In this document: one piece after another, positions 8,652-18,680 of the stretch
Numbering within the stretch: position 1 is the first letter of the stretch
How the letters are laid out: every line of letters starts with the position of its first letter
From: JACMLD01 sp044227095
Lineage (GTDB): Bacteria; Bacteroidota; Bacteroidia; Chitinophagales; Chitinophagaceae
Assembly (NCBI GenBank): GCA_044227095.1
Contig: JBGAFV010000001.1
Span: 2,046,001 to 2,110,000 of the forward strand
DNA length: 64,000 nt
Direction: 5' to 3'
Position numbers and translations under genes: made by a program
The notes under the pieces: model-generated
Told to the model about the DNA's origin: nothing
Seen by the model: only the letters and a program-made list of their open reading frames with translations
Database searches by the model: none

Positions 8652-8989
8652 CATTTGACTAATTAATGTTATCATGAACCAAACCGCGGAGATCTGGGTA
8701 GAAAACGTCTCACAGGTTTTGTTTAAATAAATTACTATCAAGACGGCATAATATATAAAAATATAAAAGTGAATGGTTTGCCAGATTTACTAAAATGTCA
8801 TTGTTTACCATTAGCTACCGATGCAGCAATATGGCCGCCTCAGGGGTCTTAAAATATTATTTAATTGCAGTCTTATTTCATTTTTTGAAGGATTAATCCT
8901 GTATCTTAATTTATATTTTAGTATTAAGCGCTAAAGTTTTACTGTATTAACGATAGTCTTCAACGGCATTAATAATAGCCCGGCCATAT
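8652..8989. other. Intergenic region, no clear element
   Basis: 338 bases between the bicupin and the start of the TonB-receptor block. I see AT-rich DNA, no convincing gene, no repeat shared with the rest of the window and no intrinsic terminator. A ttttttg followed 24 bases later by tatatttt (8912-8919) is a poor match to a Bacteroidota promoter and is the only candidate for driving the downstream block. Confidence 0.4.
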
Positions 8990-9727
8990 ATGAAATGCAC
9001 CTACATTTTTTTGCTTTTATCCCTTTTTTTTATTGAGGCAGGCGCACAGCAACCCTTAACTGATTCAGCTTTTTATGCACTGTCTGTAAGCAATATCATA
9101 AACGGGTATAAAAATCAAGTAAAGGAGAACCTTCATATTTATAATGGTTCCGAATATTTTCGTCCCGGGCATGGTGTAAAGGGAACGCCTTTTTTTGAAT
9201 CGGACAGCATGCTGGTTGGATCATTGTTTTACGATGGCAGTTTATATGAAAATATTCCACTAAGCTATGATTTGGTAACGGATAATGTCATCATCAATAA
9301 TTATCAGCATGATAATATATTGAAACTGGTACCAGAAAAACTAAACTATTTTTACATTGCGCAACATCTTTTTGTACGCATTACTTCCGATTCTTTACTG
9401 CCGTCTTTTATTACTACTGGTTTTTACGAAAAATTATACGATGGTAAACTGACCGTGTTTGCACGATACCAGAAAGTAGCCAAACAATCAGCTCCAAACA
9501 ACAGCACAGAAAATGTAATAAGATACCTGGATTACAACAATTACTTTGTTTTAATGAACAATACTTTTTACAAGGCAGATGATAAAAAAGATTTTCTTGC
9601 ACTCATGGCCGATAAAAAGGAAGAGATTAAAAAATACATGAAGGAAAATAAAATTAAAATTAATAACGATAACCGCGGGGCTTCTATGAAACTTGTAGCG
9701 GAATATTATTCTCAATTAAAAAACTGA
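8990..9727 (+). CDS. Secreted protein of unknown function preceding a TonB receptor
   Basis: 245 aa with signal peptide MKCTYIFLLLSLFFIEAGAQ. I do not recognise a named domain. Visible features are a Tyr/Asn-rich beta-type central region (GSEYFRPGHGVKGTPFF, LFYDGSLYENIPLSYD) and a highly charged Lys-rich C-terminus (DKKEEIKKYMKENKIKI). It ends one base before the TonB-receptor start at 9729, so the two are almost certainly translated from one message. The placement suggests a periplasmic or surface accessory of the receptor, but this is inference from position only. Confidence 0.65.
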   Translation: MKCTYIFLLLSLFFIEAGAQQPLTDSAFYALSVSNIINGYKNQVKENLHIYNGSEYFRPGHGVKGTPFFESDSMLVGSLFYDGSLYENIPLSYDLVTDNVIINNYQHDNILKLVPEKLNYFYIAQHLFVRITSDSLLPSFITTGFYEKLYDGKLTVFARYQKVAKQSAPNNSTENVIRYLDYNNYFVLMNNTFYKADDKKDFLALMADKKEEIKKYMKENKIKINNDNRGASMKLVAEYYSQLKN

Positions 9728-9728
9728 A

Positions 9729-12497
9729 ATGCGCTGCTGCTGCCTTAAATTATCTGTGTACCTCCTATTTTCATTTTCTTTTTTAATGGCCCATGGCCAG
9801 GATACTACACGCATTACTGCAACGTTTGACGGTGTTTCGTTTACACAGTTTGTGCAAAAGGTAGAAGCTTCTTCTCCATACCATTTTTATTACGATCCTG
9901 CAGAAACAGACAGCCTTAGTGTTAGTGTAACAGCAAACCGCAGCCCGCTTTCAGAATTACTTGATATCATTTTTCAAAAAACATTGTTTCATTATGCTAT
10001 TGATGGCAACCGGGTTTTTATAACAAAAAAGATTGCCATCAGTACTGCATTGCCCAGTGGATTTTTCAGTTATAAAAAAGATGCCGTTATAACAGAAGAA
10101 AAAACAGTGCCTGTGCAAGATGAAATGCCAAAAGAAAAATTAAAAGCAGCTACAGAAAACAAGTTGTTTGTAATAGGTACAAAAAGCGGTAAAGACAATA
10201 AACCTACTTCTACACTTGCAGGCTACATAAGAGATATTAAAACCGGAGAAGGAATAGTTGGTGCGTCAGTTTACCTCGATACGCCAGCTATTGGCGTTAA
10301 TACAGATCAGTTTGGTTATTATTCGCTTTCGCTTACAAAAGGCCGGCATACACTTACAGTAAGCAGTGTGGGTATGAAAGATGCAAAGCGACAGGTTTTA
10401 ATAAATGCAGATGGAAAGCTTGATATAGAATTGCAGGAATATATTGGTACGCTTAAAACGGTTGTTGTTTCTGCAGAAAAAAGATCCAACACAAGAAGCC
10501 TGCAAATGGGCGTAAGCAAACTCAATATAAAACTCATTAAACAGGTGCCTGTTGTTTTTGGTGAAGCAGATATATTGAAGGTGGTATTGGCACTCCCGGG
10601 TGTTACTTCTACAGGCGAAGCGAGTAATGGATATAATGTAAGGGGAGGATCTACAGATCAAAATCTTATCCTCTTTAATGATGCTACCATTTACAATCCT
10701 AGTCATTTGTTTGGTTTCTTCTCTGCTTTTAATCCTGATGTGGTAAAAGGAATAGAGTTGTACAAAAGCGCTATACCCGAAAAGTATGGCGGAAGGCTTT
10801 CTTCTGTACTTGATGTTTCTTTACAGGATGGAAATAAAAAACAATGGACGGGTGCTGCAGGTATAGGGCCGCTTACCGGTAAATTTACTTTGCAGGGGCC
10901 ATTAATTAAGGATAAAACTTCCATTATTGTTGGTGTGCGTACCACTTATTCTAACTGGTTGTTGAATACTGTTCCTTCTGATGCATATAAAAACAGCAGG
11001 GCGAATTTTAATGATGCCAATATGCGCATCAGCCATTACATAAACGAAAAGAATACACTTTATCTTACAGGGTACATCAGCAACGATAAGTTTAACCTGA
11101 ACAATGATACTACTTACAAATACGGCAACAAAAACCTTAACCTGAAGTGGAAACATAATTTCAGCAACAGATCTTCAGTGGTTTTTACAGCAGGTATTGA
11201 TCATTACGATTATAATATCAACAGTTCAGAAAATAAAGTGAATGCTTTTAAGCTGGGCTTTGATATTAACCAGGATTACTTCAGAGCAGATTTTACCTAC
11301 ACCCCCAATTACAGGCATACCATAAGTTATGGTTTTAATACTATTTATTACAAGCTGCACCCGGGTTCGTTTACACCGGCAGATCCGCAATCGCTGGTAA
11401 AACCCACTGTGCTTCAACCTGAACAGGCATTGGAAAGTGCAATATACTTTGGCGATCAGTTTGCCATCACCCCAAAATTTTCAGTTAATGCCGGGTTGCG
11501 CTATGCCATGTTTAATTATCTGGGCCCGCACGATGTAAATAATTACGCTGAAGGATTACCGAGAGATACTTCTACCATTGTAAGCACCACCAGTTATAGT
11601 TCAGGAAAAATTATTAAAACCTACCAGGCGCCGGAAATACGTGTGGCATTCCGTTATGCTTTTAACGATAGCACTTCAATCAAGCTTAGCTATAACACGT
11701 TGCAACAATACATACATTCATTATCAAACACAGTTAATGTTTCTCCTACAGATATTTGGAAACTTAGCGACCAGCATATAAAGCCACAACAGGGACAACA
11801 GATATCTCTTGGATTGTATAAAAATTTTAAAAACAATACCATAGAAACATCGGTTGAAGTATACTATAAGCGAACCAAAAATTTTCTTGATTATAAAAGT
11901 GGCGCCAAACTGTTAATAAACGAACATATTGAAACAGATGTTATCAGCACAAGAGGAAAAGCATACGGCGTTGAATTCTTAATTAAGAAAAACAGCGGTA
12001 AAATAAATGGCTGGTTGAGTTATTCTTTTTCAAGAACATTTTTACAGCAGGACGATCCGATTGCCGGACAAACCATTAACAGGGGAGAATATTATCCTGC
12101 AAGTTTTGACAAGCCACACAACGTTAATTTCATAGGCAATTACCGCATCTCTCACCGGTACAGCATTTCTATGAACGTGGTGTATAGTACCGGCAGACCT
12201 ATTACATTGCCTATTGGCGTATTCTCATTGGGTGGGGCAAATTCACTGCTTTATTCAGATCGTAACCAATACCGTGTACCAGATTATTTCCGCACAGATT
12301 TTTCAGTAAATATTGATGGCAACCATAAAGTAAAACAACGGTTTCACAATTCATGGTCTTTTGGCATATACAATGTTACTGCAAGAGAAAACGCCTATTC
12401 AGTATACTTTGTACAGGAGAACGGAAAAATAAATGGCTACCAGTTGTCCATTTTTGGAACAGCAATACCTTTTGTTACATACAACATTAAATTTTAG
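9729..12497 (+). CDS. TonB-dependent outer-membrane receptor with N-terminal STN domain
   Basis: 922 aa outer-membrane transporter. After a signal peptide ending LMAHGQ comes an STN (secretin/TonB short N-terminal) domain at about 25-100 (FDGVSFTQFVQKV, FHYAIDGNRVFI). A linker leads to a carboxypeptidase-like domain at about 160-240 (LAGYIRDIKTGEGIVGA), then a plug at about 250-370 (ILKVVLALPGV, GYNVRGGSTDQNLILFNDA, IPEKYGGRLSSVLDV) and a long barrel. STN domains in this family usually contact an anti-sigma regulator, but no sigma/anti-sigma pair is visible within reach. It is followed by two DUF4249 lipoproteins, an arrangement known in Bacteroidota. The ligand is unknown. Confidence 0.85.
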   Translation: MRCCCLKLSVYLLFSFSFLMAHGQDTTRITATFDGVSFTQFVQKVEASSPYHFYYDPAETDSLSVSVTANRSPLSELLDIIFQKTLFHYAIDGNRVFITKKIAISTALPSGFFSYKKDAVITEEKTVPVQDEMPKEKLKAATENKLFVIGTKSGKDNKPTSTLAGYIRDIKTGEGIVGASVYLDTPAIGVNTDQFGYYSLSLTKGRHTLTVSSVGMKDAKRQVLINADGKLDIELQEYIGTLKTVVVSAEKRSNTRSLQMGVSKLNIKLIKQVPVVFGEADILKVVLALPGVTSTGEASNGYNVRGGSTDQNLILFNDATIYNPSHLFGFFSAFNPDVVKGIELYKSAIPEKYGGRLSSVLDVSLQDGNKKQWTGAAGIGPLTGKFTLQGPLIKDKTSIIVGVRTTYSNWLLNTVPSDAYKNSRANFNDANMRISHYINEKNTLYLTGYISNDKFNLNNDTTYKYGNKNLNLKWKHNFSNRSSVVFTAGIDHYDYNINSSENKVNAFKLGFDINQDYFRADFTYTPNYRHTISYGFNTIYYKLHPGSFTPADPQSLVKPTVLQPEQALESAIYFGDQFAITPKFSVNAGLRYAMFNYLGPHDVNNYAEGLPRDTSTIVSTTSYSSGKIIKTYQAPEIRVAFRYAFNDSTSIKLSYNTLQQYIHSLSNTVNVSPTDIWKLSDQHIKPQQGQQISLGLYKNFKNNTIETSVEVYYKRTKNFLDYKSGAKLLINEHIETDVISTRGKAYGVEFLIKKNSGKINGWLSYSFSRTFLQQDDPIAGQTINRGEYYPASFDKPHNVNFIGNYRISHRYSISMNVVYSTGRPITLPIGVFSLGGANSLLYSDRNQYRVPDYFRTDFSVNIDGNHKVKQRFHNSWSFGIYNVTARENAYSVYFVQENGKINGYQLSIFGTAIPFVTYNIKF

Positions 12498-12507
12498 AAG
12501 GGAAGAT

Positions 12508-13653
12508 ATGAGCAAGTTTGAAAGAAAATATATTGTTGCTATAGTATTGTTGCTATCATTTATGGCTTGCAAAAAACCGTATGATCCTGTGGTAATAACA
12601 AAAGCTGATAGTTACCTGGTGGTAGATGGAATTATTAATGTTTCCCCGGGGGGAATAACTTCCATTTTATTGTCACGCACAAAAAGCCTTACAGATACAG
12701 TGGTAAATATTCCGGAACATGGTGCCGCAGTATCAATACAAAGTTCTGCCGGTGCAACTTATGCATTGCAGGAAACAGGCAATAATGGAGAATATATAAG
12801 CAATGCATTAAACTTGAACAAAAACGATAAATATAAAATTGTTATCAGCACGTCAGCAAATAATCAATATCAATCGGATCTTGTTGCTGCAAAAACAACA
12901 CCGGCTATTGACAGTGTAGTATGGAGGCAGGATACCAAGGGTGTAAATCTTTATGTAAACACGCACGACCCTGCCAATAACACCAGGTATTACAGGTGGC
13001 AATTTGTACAAACCTGGGAATATCATTCTCAGGTTGAATCACCATGGGGCATAAATAACGGTGTGGTATATGTAAGAACGGCTCAACAACAAGTGCATAT
13101 TTGTTATACTACCACGTCTTCAAAAAATATTTTGCTTGGCAACACGGCTGCACTTGCGCAGGATGTAATAAGTGATGGACTGCTGGCAACATTTTTACAA
13201 GGCGATTCTACACTTACATACCGTTCCAGCTTTTTAGTAAAGCAATTTGCAATGGCACCCGAAGCTTATTTTTATTGGCAGATTATTAAAAAGAATTCGG
13301 AACAGCTGGGTACATTGTTTGATTTGCAACCATCGCAACTGGAAGGCAATATCCACTCGCTAAAAAATAGTAACGAACCTGTAGTTGGTTTTGTAAGCGT
13401 ATCAACAGCTGAAGAAAAAAGAATTTTTATAAACAATACAGATTTGCAGGGCTGGGGAAATTTTAACGGAAATTATAATTGCCAGGTAATAGACTATCCG
13501 CCAAACCCCAGTAATGTTTTATTGGTTGATTATCCGGATAAAAGTTATGTGCCCTGGTATTATGTAATGGGAGGGCCTTTAAAAATGGCAAAAGCTGAAT
13601 GTGTGGATTGTACATTAAGTGGTGGCGTTACTGCAAAACCCTCATTTTGGTAA
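12508..13653 (+). CDS. DUF4249 family lipoprotein, first of a tandem pair
   Basis: 381 aa. The ATG at 12508 is preceded by aagggaag, one of the clearer ribosome-binding sites in the window, and starts 10 bases after the receptor stop; the longer frame from 12433 would overlap the receptor gene. The N-terminus ends in a lipobox (LLLSFMAC, Cys21), so it is a lipoprotein. DUF4249 landmarks include YLVVDGIINVSPGG, THDPANNTRYYRW, LFDLQPSQLEGNIHSL and a C-terminal Cys pair in CVDC before KPSFW. The family accompanies TonB receptors and may act as a surface partner analogous to SusD; this is inference. Confidence 0.82.
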   Translation: MSKFERKYIVAIVLLLSFMACKKPYDPVVITKADSYLVVDGIINVSPGGITSILLSRTKSLTDTVVNIPEHGAAVSIQSSAGATYALQETGNNGEYISNALNLNKNDKYKIVISTSANNQYQSDLVAAKTTPAIDSVVWRQDTKGVNLYVNTHDPANNTRYYRWQFVQTWEYHSQVESPWGINNGVVYVRTAQQQVHICYTTTSSKNILLGNTAALAQDVISDGLLATFLQGDSTLTYRSSFLVKQFAMAPEAYFYWQIIKKNSEQLGTLFDLQPSQLEGNIHSLKNSNEPVVGFVSVSTAEEKRIFINNTDLQGWGNFNGNYNCQVIDYPPNPSNVLLVDYPDKSYVPWYYVMGGPLKMAKAECVDCTLSGGVTAKPSFW

Positions 13654-13704
13654 AGAAGAATAAAACATGATTGCAAAAACCATATTAATAAGTGAACAAC
13701 AATA

Positions 13705-14853
13705 ATGTTTAAGCTTAGGTATAAATATAGTTTGATGATTGTGTTGTTGCTGTTTGCTATAACAGTAACATGCAGGAAGCCTTATTTGCCCGATGCACTT
13801 GTAAAATCAGATAATTATCTTGTTGTTGATGGTATTATTAATACCAGCCCTGGTGGTGTAACTACAATTCTTTTATCTCGTACAAAAAATTTAACGGATA
13901 CTGTTGTTAGTATTCCTGAGAGTGGCGCACAGGTTACAATACAGGATGCTGCCGGATCAATGTATCATCTTTCAGAACAAGGCACTGCAGGAACTTATGC
14001 AAGCAGTCCGCTCTTCCTGAATAACAATACCCAATACAGGTTATTAATCACAACTTCCAGTAACAAAAAGTATGCTTCTGATTTGGTTACAACCAGGGTT
14101 ACTCCGCCAATTGATAGTGTTTCATGGGTACAGGATACAATAGGGGTGCATGTTTATGCAAATACACATGATCCATCAAACAATACCCGCTATTATCGCT
14201 GGCAGTATGTACTAACATTTGAATACCAATCTCAATTGGAAACCCCCTGGGGGCTTTCTGGCAATACAATTTATGTACGTGATTTTAATAACCTGATACA
14301 TATATGTTATAACACCATCAACTCAACAAGAGTATTGTTGGGTACATCTGCGGCACTAAGCCAGGATGTAATTAGTTTGGCAAAACTGCTAACCATTCCA
14401 CAGAATGATTCAATTATTGCATACCGGCTAAGCATTAATGTAAAGCAATTTGCATTAACGCAACAATGCTATGGGTACTGGCAAATTATTCAAAAAAATT
14501 CAGAACAATTGGGAACATTGTTTGATTTGCAGCCATCGCAGTTGGAAGGAAATATTCATTCGCTTAGCAACAGCATAGAACCAGTAGTAGGTTTTGTAAG
14601 CGCCGGTACAATGGAAGAAAAAAGGATTTTTATTAGCAAAGCAGATGTAATAGACTGGGTGCCGCCGCCTGGTGGTTACAACTGCGTGATAAGAAGTACG
14701 CCAACAAATCCTATTGATTTTTCAATTTGGAGTTATCCGGATCCAACATACATACCCTGGTATTTTTCAGGAGGCTCACTCAATGTGGCAAAAAAAGAAT
14801 GCCTCGATTGCAGGCTTAGCGGAGGAACAACAACTAAACCTTCATTCTGGTAA
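13705..14853 (+). CDS. DUF4249 family protein, second of a tandem pair
   Basis: 382 aa paralogue of the preceding gene. Long stretches are near identical, for example NSEQLGTLFDLQPSQLEGN and EPVVGFVS, and both end in a CxDC pair followed by KPSFW. The N-terminus has a hydrophobic stretch followed by Cys23 (LLLFAITVTCRKP), but ITVTC is a poorer lipobox than in the first copy, so lipidation is less certain. Tandem duplication after a TonB receptor suggests two binding partners for one transporter. Divergence is concentrated in surface-like loop regions such as PPPGGYNC versus GNFNGNYNC. Confidence 0.82.
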   Translation: MFKLRYKYSLMIVLLLFAITVTCRKPYLPDALVKSDNYLVVDGIINTSPGGVTTILLSRTKNLTDTVVSIPESGAQVTIQDAAGSMYHLSEQGTAGTYASSPLFLNNNTQYRLLITTSSNKKYASDLVTTRVTPPIDSVSWVQDTIGVHVYANTHDPSNNTRYYRWQYVLTFEYQSQLETPWGLSGNTIYVRDFNNLIHICYNTINSTRVLLGTSAALSQDVISLAKLLTIPQNDSIIAYRLSINVKQFALTQQCYGYWQIIQKNSEQLGTLFDLQPSQLEGNIHSLSNSIEPVVGFVSAGTMEEKRIFISKADVIDWVPPPGGYNCVIRSTPTNPIDFSIWSYPDPTYIPWYFSGGSLNVAKKECLDCRLSGGTTTKPSFW

Positions 14854-14871
14854 AGAACGATATAAAATAAA

Positions 14872-17277
14872 ATGACCGACATGAACAGGCATATGATGAA
14901 AGCAATTTTCTTTTTTACCAACGCTTTGCTTGCGTGCATTGCTGCTATGGCGCAAACTAATGAAGCGGATGCATTGAGAGAGAGATTTAATCAATACCAG
15001 GTTCAGTCTTTGCAGGAAAAAATTTTTGTACACACAGATAAATCTTTTTACCTCTCTGGTGAGATCATTTGGTTTAAACTTTATTGCGTTGATGAATCTT
15101 TTAATAAACCATCAGGCATTAGCAAGGTAGCATATGTTGAAGTTATAAGCGATGAGCAGAAAGCAGTAATGCAGGCCAAAATTTCTTTGGAAGAAGGGGC
15201 AGGCAATGGGTCGCTTATCATACCTTCTTCTATTGCTTCTGGTAACTATAAATTGCGTTCATACACCAGCCGCATGAAAAACTTTAGTGCGGATTTTTAT
15301 TTTGAACAGGACCTTACCATCATTAATACACTTAAATCGGCGCAGCAAAAAACTGCAGCACCTTCTAAAGAATACCATGTTGATCTTTTTCCTGAAGGCG
15401 GAAACCTGGTGAATAATATTGAATCGGTAGTGGCTTTTAAAGTTACCGATCAATATGGCAATGGCGTAAAAGCAAAAGCTGCAATTATCAATGGTAAGGA
15501 TACTGTAGCCCGTGCAGAGACATTGCAATTTGGCATGGGAAATTTTTCACTTCTGCCTGCGGCGAATAGTATTTACCGGGCTGTAGTTAAAATAAATGAT
15601 ACCACCATTGTAAAAGAACTGCCACAGGTTTACGACAATGGTTATGTAATGAGCCTTGCAGGTGATGCCGAAGGAACACTAACGATAAATGTAAACGCAA
15701 GCAGTGCGTTTAATAATTTACCTGTTTATCTTTTTGTACATAGTCGTCATCTTGTAAAAGAAGTGCTAATGGCACAAACGAGCAATGGCAAGGCAGTATT
15801 TAAAGTAAATAAAAGCAAGCTGGGCGATGGCATATCTCACTTAACTGTTTTTAATGCAATCCGGCAACCTGTTTGCGAAAGATTATATTTTAAAAGACCG
15901 GCTAATAAACTGGTTATTGTTCCAAAAACACAGCAGGCTGCATATAACAACAGGGATAAAATTGATCTTGCATTGATGGCTTCAGATAAAATGGGCGCAC
16001 CCGTTGCTGCTGATATGTCTGTGGCAGTTTTTATGACGGATTCATTGCAGACTAAGGATTACGAAAACATACAGGCATGGTTGCTTTTGCAATCTGAACT
16101 GGCGGGTAAAATAGAATCGCCCGGTTATTATTTTACAGACAGCAGCGTTACTGCTACAACAGCACTTAATAACCTTTTGCTTACGCAGGGATGGCGTCGC
16201 TTTAAATGGGAAGATGTGCTTGCCGGAAAATTGCCCTCATTTGAATTTGTAACTGAAAACGAAGGACCGGTAATAAGCGGTGTATTGACGGATAAAAGAT
16301 CGAGGCTTCCTAAAGCAAATGTGCTTACTACATTAAGTGTACCCGGAGATAATTTTGAATTGCGCAGTGCATTAAGCAAAACGGATGGCGGCATTCGCTA
16401 TAATGTAAATAATTTTTACAGCAACAATGAAATTATTCTGGAAACAGTGAATGCAGCAGATAGTGCAGTAAAAATCTCTATTGGCAATCCTTTTTCTGAA
16501 AAATTTTCATCTGCTGTTTTTCCGCAGTTTGCGTTAAAAGATAAATGGAAAGACCAGTTATTGAGCCGCAGTATAAATGCACAGGCAGATAATGCATACG
16601 TTATTGAGAAAAAGAAAATGGCTTTTGCAGACCCAATTGTTGCAGATACAAATGTGTTTTATGGAAAAACGGAAAAGCGTTATTACCTGGATGATTATAC
16701 AAGGTTTATTACCATGGAAGAAGTGATGAAAGAATATGTTATTGATGTTAGGGTAAGAAAACAAACAGATGGTTACCAGTTAAGGGTGGTGAATGCTATA
16801 TATAAATCGCTTTTTGAACAAGCACCACTTGTTTTAATTGATGGCGTGCCGGTGAGCAACGTTGATAAGATAATTGCATTTGATCCCTTAAAAATAAAAA
16901 GGATTGATGTAGCCCTGCACAGACATTTTTTAGGGCCGCTTGTATGCGATGGTATTATAAGCTATAAAACATACAATGGCGATTTGGCCGGATTTGAACT
17001 AGATCCCAATGCTGTTGTGGTAGAATACGATGGCTTGCAACGCCAGAGAGAATTCTATTCACCCGTTTATGAAAACAGTACAGCAAAGGAAAGCCGTATA
17101 CCCGATTTAAGAAACCTGTTGTATTGGTCACCATCGGTTAAAACCATTAAAGATGGTAAACAGCAACTGTCTTTTTATACTTCAGATCTCAAAGGGAATT
17201 TTATGGTTGTGGTGCAAGGCTTAACTGCAGACGGATTAGCGGGCAGCGGAACTACAGCATTTACAGTAAATAAATAA
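14872..17277 (+). CDS. Macroglobulin-domain (MG2-like) secreted protein with plug-like C-terminal segment
   Basis: 801 aa, last gene of the receptor block, 18 bases after the DUF4249 gene. A signal peptide (LLACIAAMAQ) is followed by an MG2-like opening, KIFVHTDKSFYLSGEIIWF at about residues 50-70, the usual start of alpha-2-macroglobulin-related proteins; several beta-sandwich domains follow. At about 650-705 the segment LVLIDGVPV, followed by IDVALHRHFLGPLVCDGII, resembles a TonB plug although no barrel follows. Related Bacteroidota proteins are found beside TonB receptors. No bait region or thioester motif (CGEQ) is seen. The role is unknown; a periplasmic or surface accessory is likely. 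Confidence 0.7.
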   Translation: MTDMNRHMMKAIFFFTNALLACIAAMAQTNEADALRERFNQYQVQSLQEKIFVHTDKSFYLSGEIIWFKLYCVDESFNKPSGISKVAYVEVISDEQKAVMQAKISLEEGAGNGSLIIPSSIASGNYKLRSYTSRMKNFSADFYFEQDLTIINTLKSAQQKTAAPSKEYHVDLFPEGGNLVNNIESVVAFKVTDQYGNGVKAKAAIINGKDTVARAETLQFGMGNFSLLPAANSIYRAVVKINDTTIVKELPQVYDNGYVMSLAGDAEGTLTINVNASSAFNNLPVYLFVHSRHLVKEVLMAQTSNGKAVFKVNKSKLGDGISHLTVFNAIRQPVCERLYFKRPANKLVIVPKTQQAAYNNRDKIDLALMASDKMGAPVAADMSVAVFMTDSLQTKDYENIQAWLLLQSELAGKIESPGYYFTDSSVTATTALNNLLLTQGWRRFKWEDVLAGKLPSFEFVTENEGPVISGVLTDKRSRLPKANVLTTLSVPGDNFELRSALSKTDGGIRYNVNNFYSNNEIILETVNAADSAVKISIGNPFSEKFSSAVFPQFALKDKWKDQLLSRSINAQADNAYVIEKKKMAFADPIVADTNVFYGKTEKRYYLDDYTRFITMEEVMKEYVIDVRVRKQTDGYQLRVVNAIYKSLFEQAPLVLIDGVPVSNVDKIIAFDPLKIKRIDVALHRHFLGPLVCDGIISYKTYNGDLAGFELDPNAVVVEYDGLQRQREFYSPVYENSTAKESRIPDLRNLLYWSPSVKTIKDGKQQLSFYTSDLKGNFMVVVQGLTADGLAGSGTTAFTVNK

Positions 17278-17314
17278 TTGCGAAATAAAAGTTTTATTGA
17301 AAACAGGTTTTGCG

Positions 17315-18604
17315 TTAACGTGAGACTGGTTGATAATGTTGTTGAATCTCCTCCTGTTTTTCTGATGGTTTCTGCAAAGCAAAAATTGTAATAATAGCCG
17401 ATAGAAAAAGTGAACCTGCCATAAAAATATAAGAAGCACCAAAGCTGCCGGTAGTTCCATTTAAATAACCAACAAGGTAAGAGCCTGCAAAGGATCCTAA
17501 TGCACCAAAACTATTGATGAGTGCAATAGCGCCGGCAGAAACATTCTTTGGTAATATTTCTGTAATCACTGCAAAGAACGGTCCGTAAGGTGCATACATG
17601 GCGCCTCCGGCAATAATCAATAAGAAAAACGAAAGCCAGAAATTGCTGGTGCCAACGAGGTACGAACTGTAAAACGCAACAGCGCCAATCAATAGAAAAG
17701 GCCAGATAAATTTTTTCCTGTTAAGTGTTTTATCAGAAAAATATGAAGCACTTATCATACCCACAATAGCAAGAATAAATGGTACAGATGATAGCCAACC
17801 TGTCTTTACAATGTTTGCACCCGGCGCTGCATTAATAATAGAAGGCAGCCAAATTACAAAACCGTATACGCCAATACTCCATAATGCATATTGCAGGCAA
17901 AGGAGGATAACAGTTTTAGATTTAAATGCTTCCGCATAATTTTTTACAGGCTTTATTGCTTGTTGTTCTTTATGCAATGCTTCTTCAAGCTGTTCTTTCT
18001 CATTGCTTGTAAGCCACTCAGCATTTTTTGGTGTGTCTTCAACCAGTCTCCACCAGAAGAAAGCCCATATAATAGCAGGCAGGCCTTCATAAATAAACAT
18101 CCATCGCCAGCCCACAGATTTTATTAGATAGCCTGATAAAATAGACATCCACAATAATGTAGCAGGATTGCCCAATATTAGAAATGTATTGGCACGTGAG
18201 CGTTCTGATTTTGTAAACCACCGGCTTAAGAAAATAAGCATAGCCGGCATTACTGCGCTTTCTACAACACCCAGCATAAAACGGATAACAATAAGCAGGC
18301 TGATATTGCTGATCATACCCGTTGCCATTGCAAGGCCACCCCATAATATTAAAGACCAGAAGATTAGTTTTTTTGCGCTTTTATTTGCAGCGTATAATGC
18401 ACCGGGTATTTGAAAAAAGAAATAACCTAAAAAAAATAATGAGCCAAGAAGTGAAGAAATCGCTGGCGTAATGCTTAAATCTTTTGCCATTCCCCCGGCT
18501 GCAGCAAAACCAAAATTGGCACGGTCTAAATAGGCAAGACTATAAGTAATAAAAGCAATAGGAATTAAACGGTACCAGCGCTGACGGGCAATCGTTTCTG
18601 CCAT
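17315..18604 (-). CDS. MFS transporter, anion:cation symporter (hexuronate/sugar-acid) type
   Basis: 429 aa with 12 predicted membrane helices. The N-terminal YLDRANFGFAAAGG, VVESAVMPAMLIFLSRWF and WRWMFIYEGLPAIIWA are typical of the ACS family that imports hexuronates, galactonate, glucarate or similar organic anions with protons across the inner membrane. It is the last gene of a minus-strand group that includes an exported UxuA-like dehydratase and two RraA-like proteins, which fits import of a sugar acid or its breakdown product. The gene is convergent with the preceding block, with a 37-base gap. The exact substrate is inferred from family and context only. Confidence 0.82.
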   Translation of the reverse strand: MAETIARQRWYRLIPIAFITYSLAYLDRANFGFAAAGGMAKDLSITPAISSLLGSLFFLGYFFFQIPGALYAANKSAKKLIFWSLILWGGLAMATGMISNISLLIVIRFMLGVVESAVMPAMLIFLSRWFTKSERSRANTFLILGNPATLLWMSILSGYLIKSVGWRWMFIYEGLPAIIWAFFWWRLVEDTPKNAEWLTSNEKEQLEEALHKEQQAIKPVKNYAEAFKSKTVILLCLQYALWSIGVYGFVIWLPSIINAAPGANIVKTGWLSSVPFILAIVGMISASYFSDKTLNRKKFIWPFLLIGAVAFYSSYLVGTSNFWLSFFLLIIAGGAMYAPYGPFFAVITEILPKNVSAGAIALINSFGALGSFAGSYLVGYLNGTTGSFGASYIFMAGSLFLSAIITIFALQKPSEKQEEIQQHYQPVSR

Positions 18605-18680
18605 CGGTTTTTAGTTAGATTGAAATAATTTGTTTTACGTTTCAACAAGTTCCTTTATTTCCACATTTCCACTTTTATCA

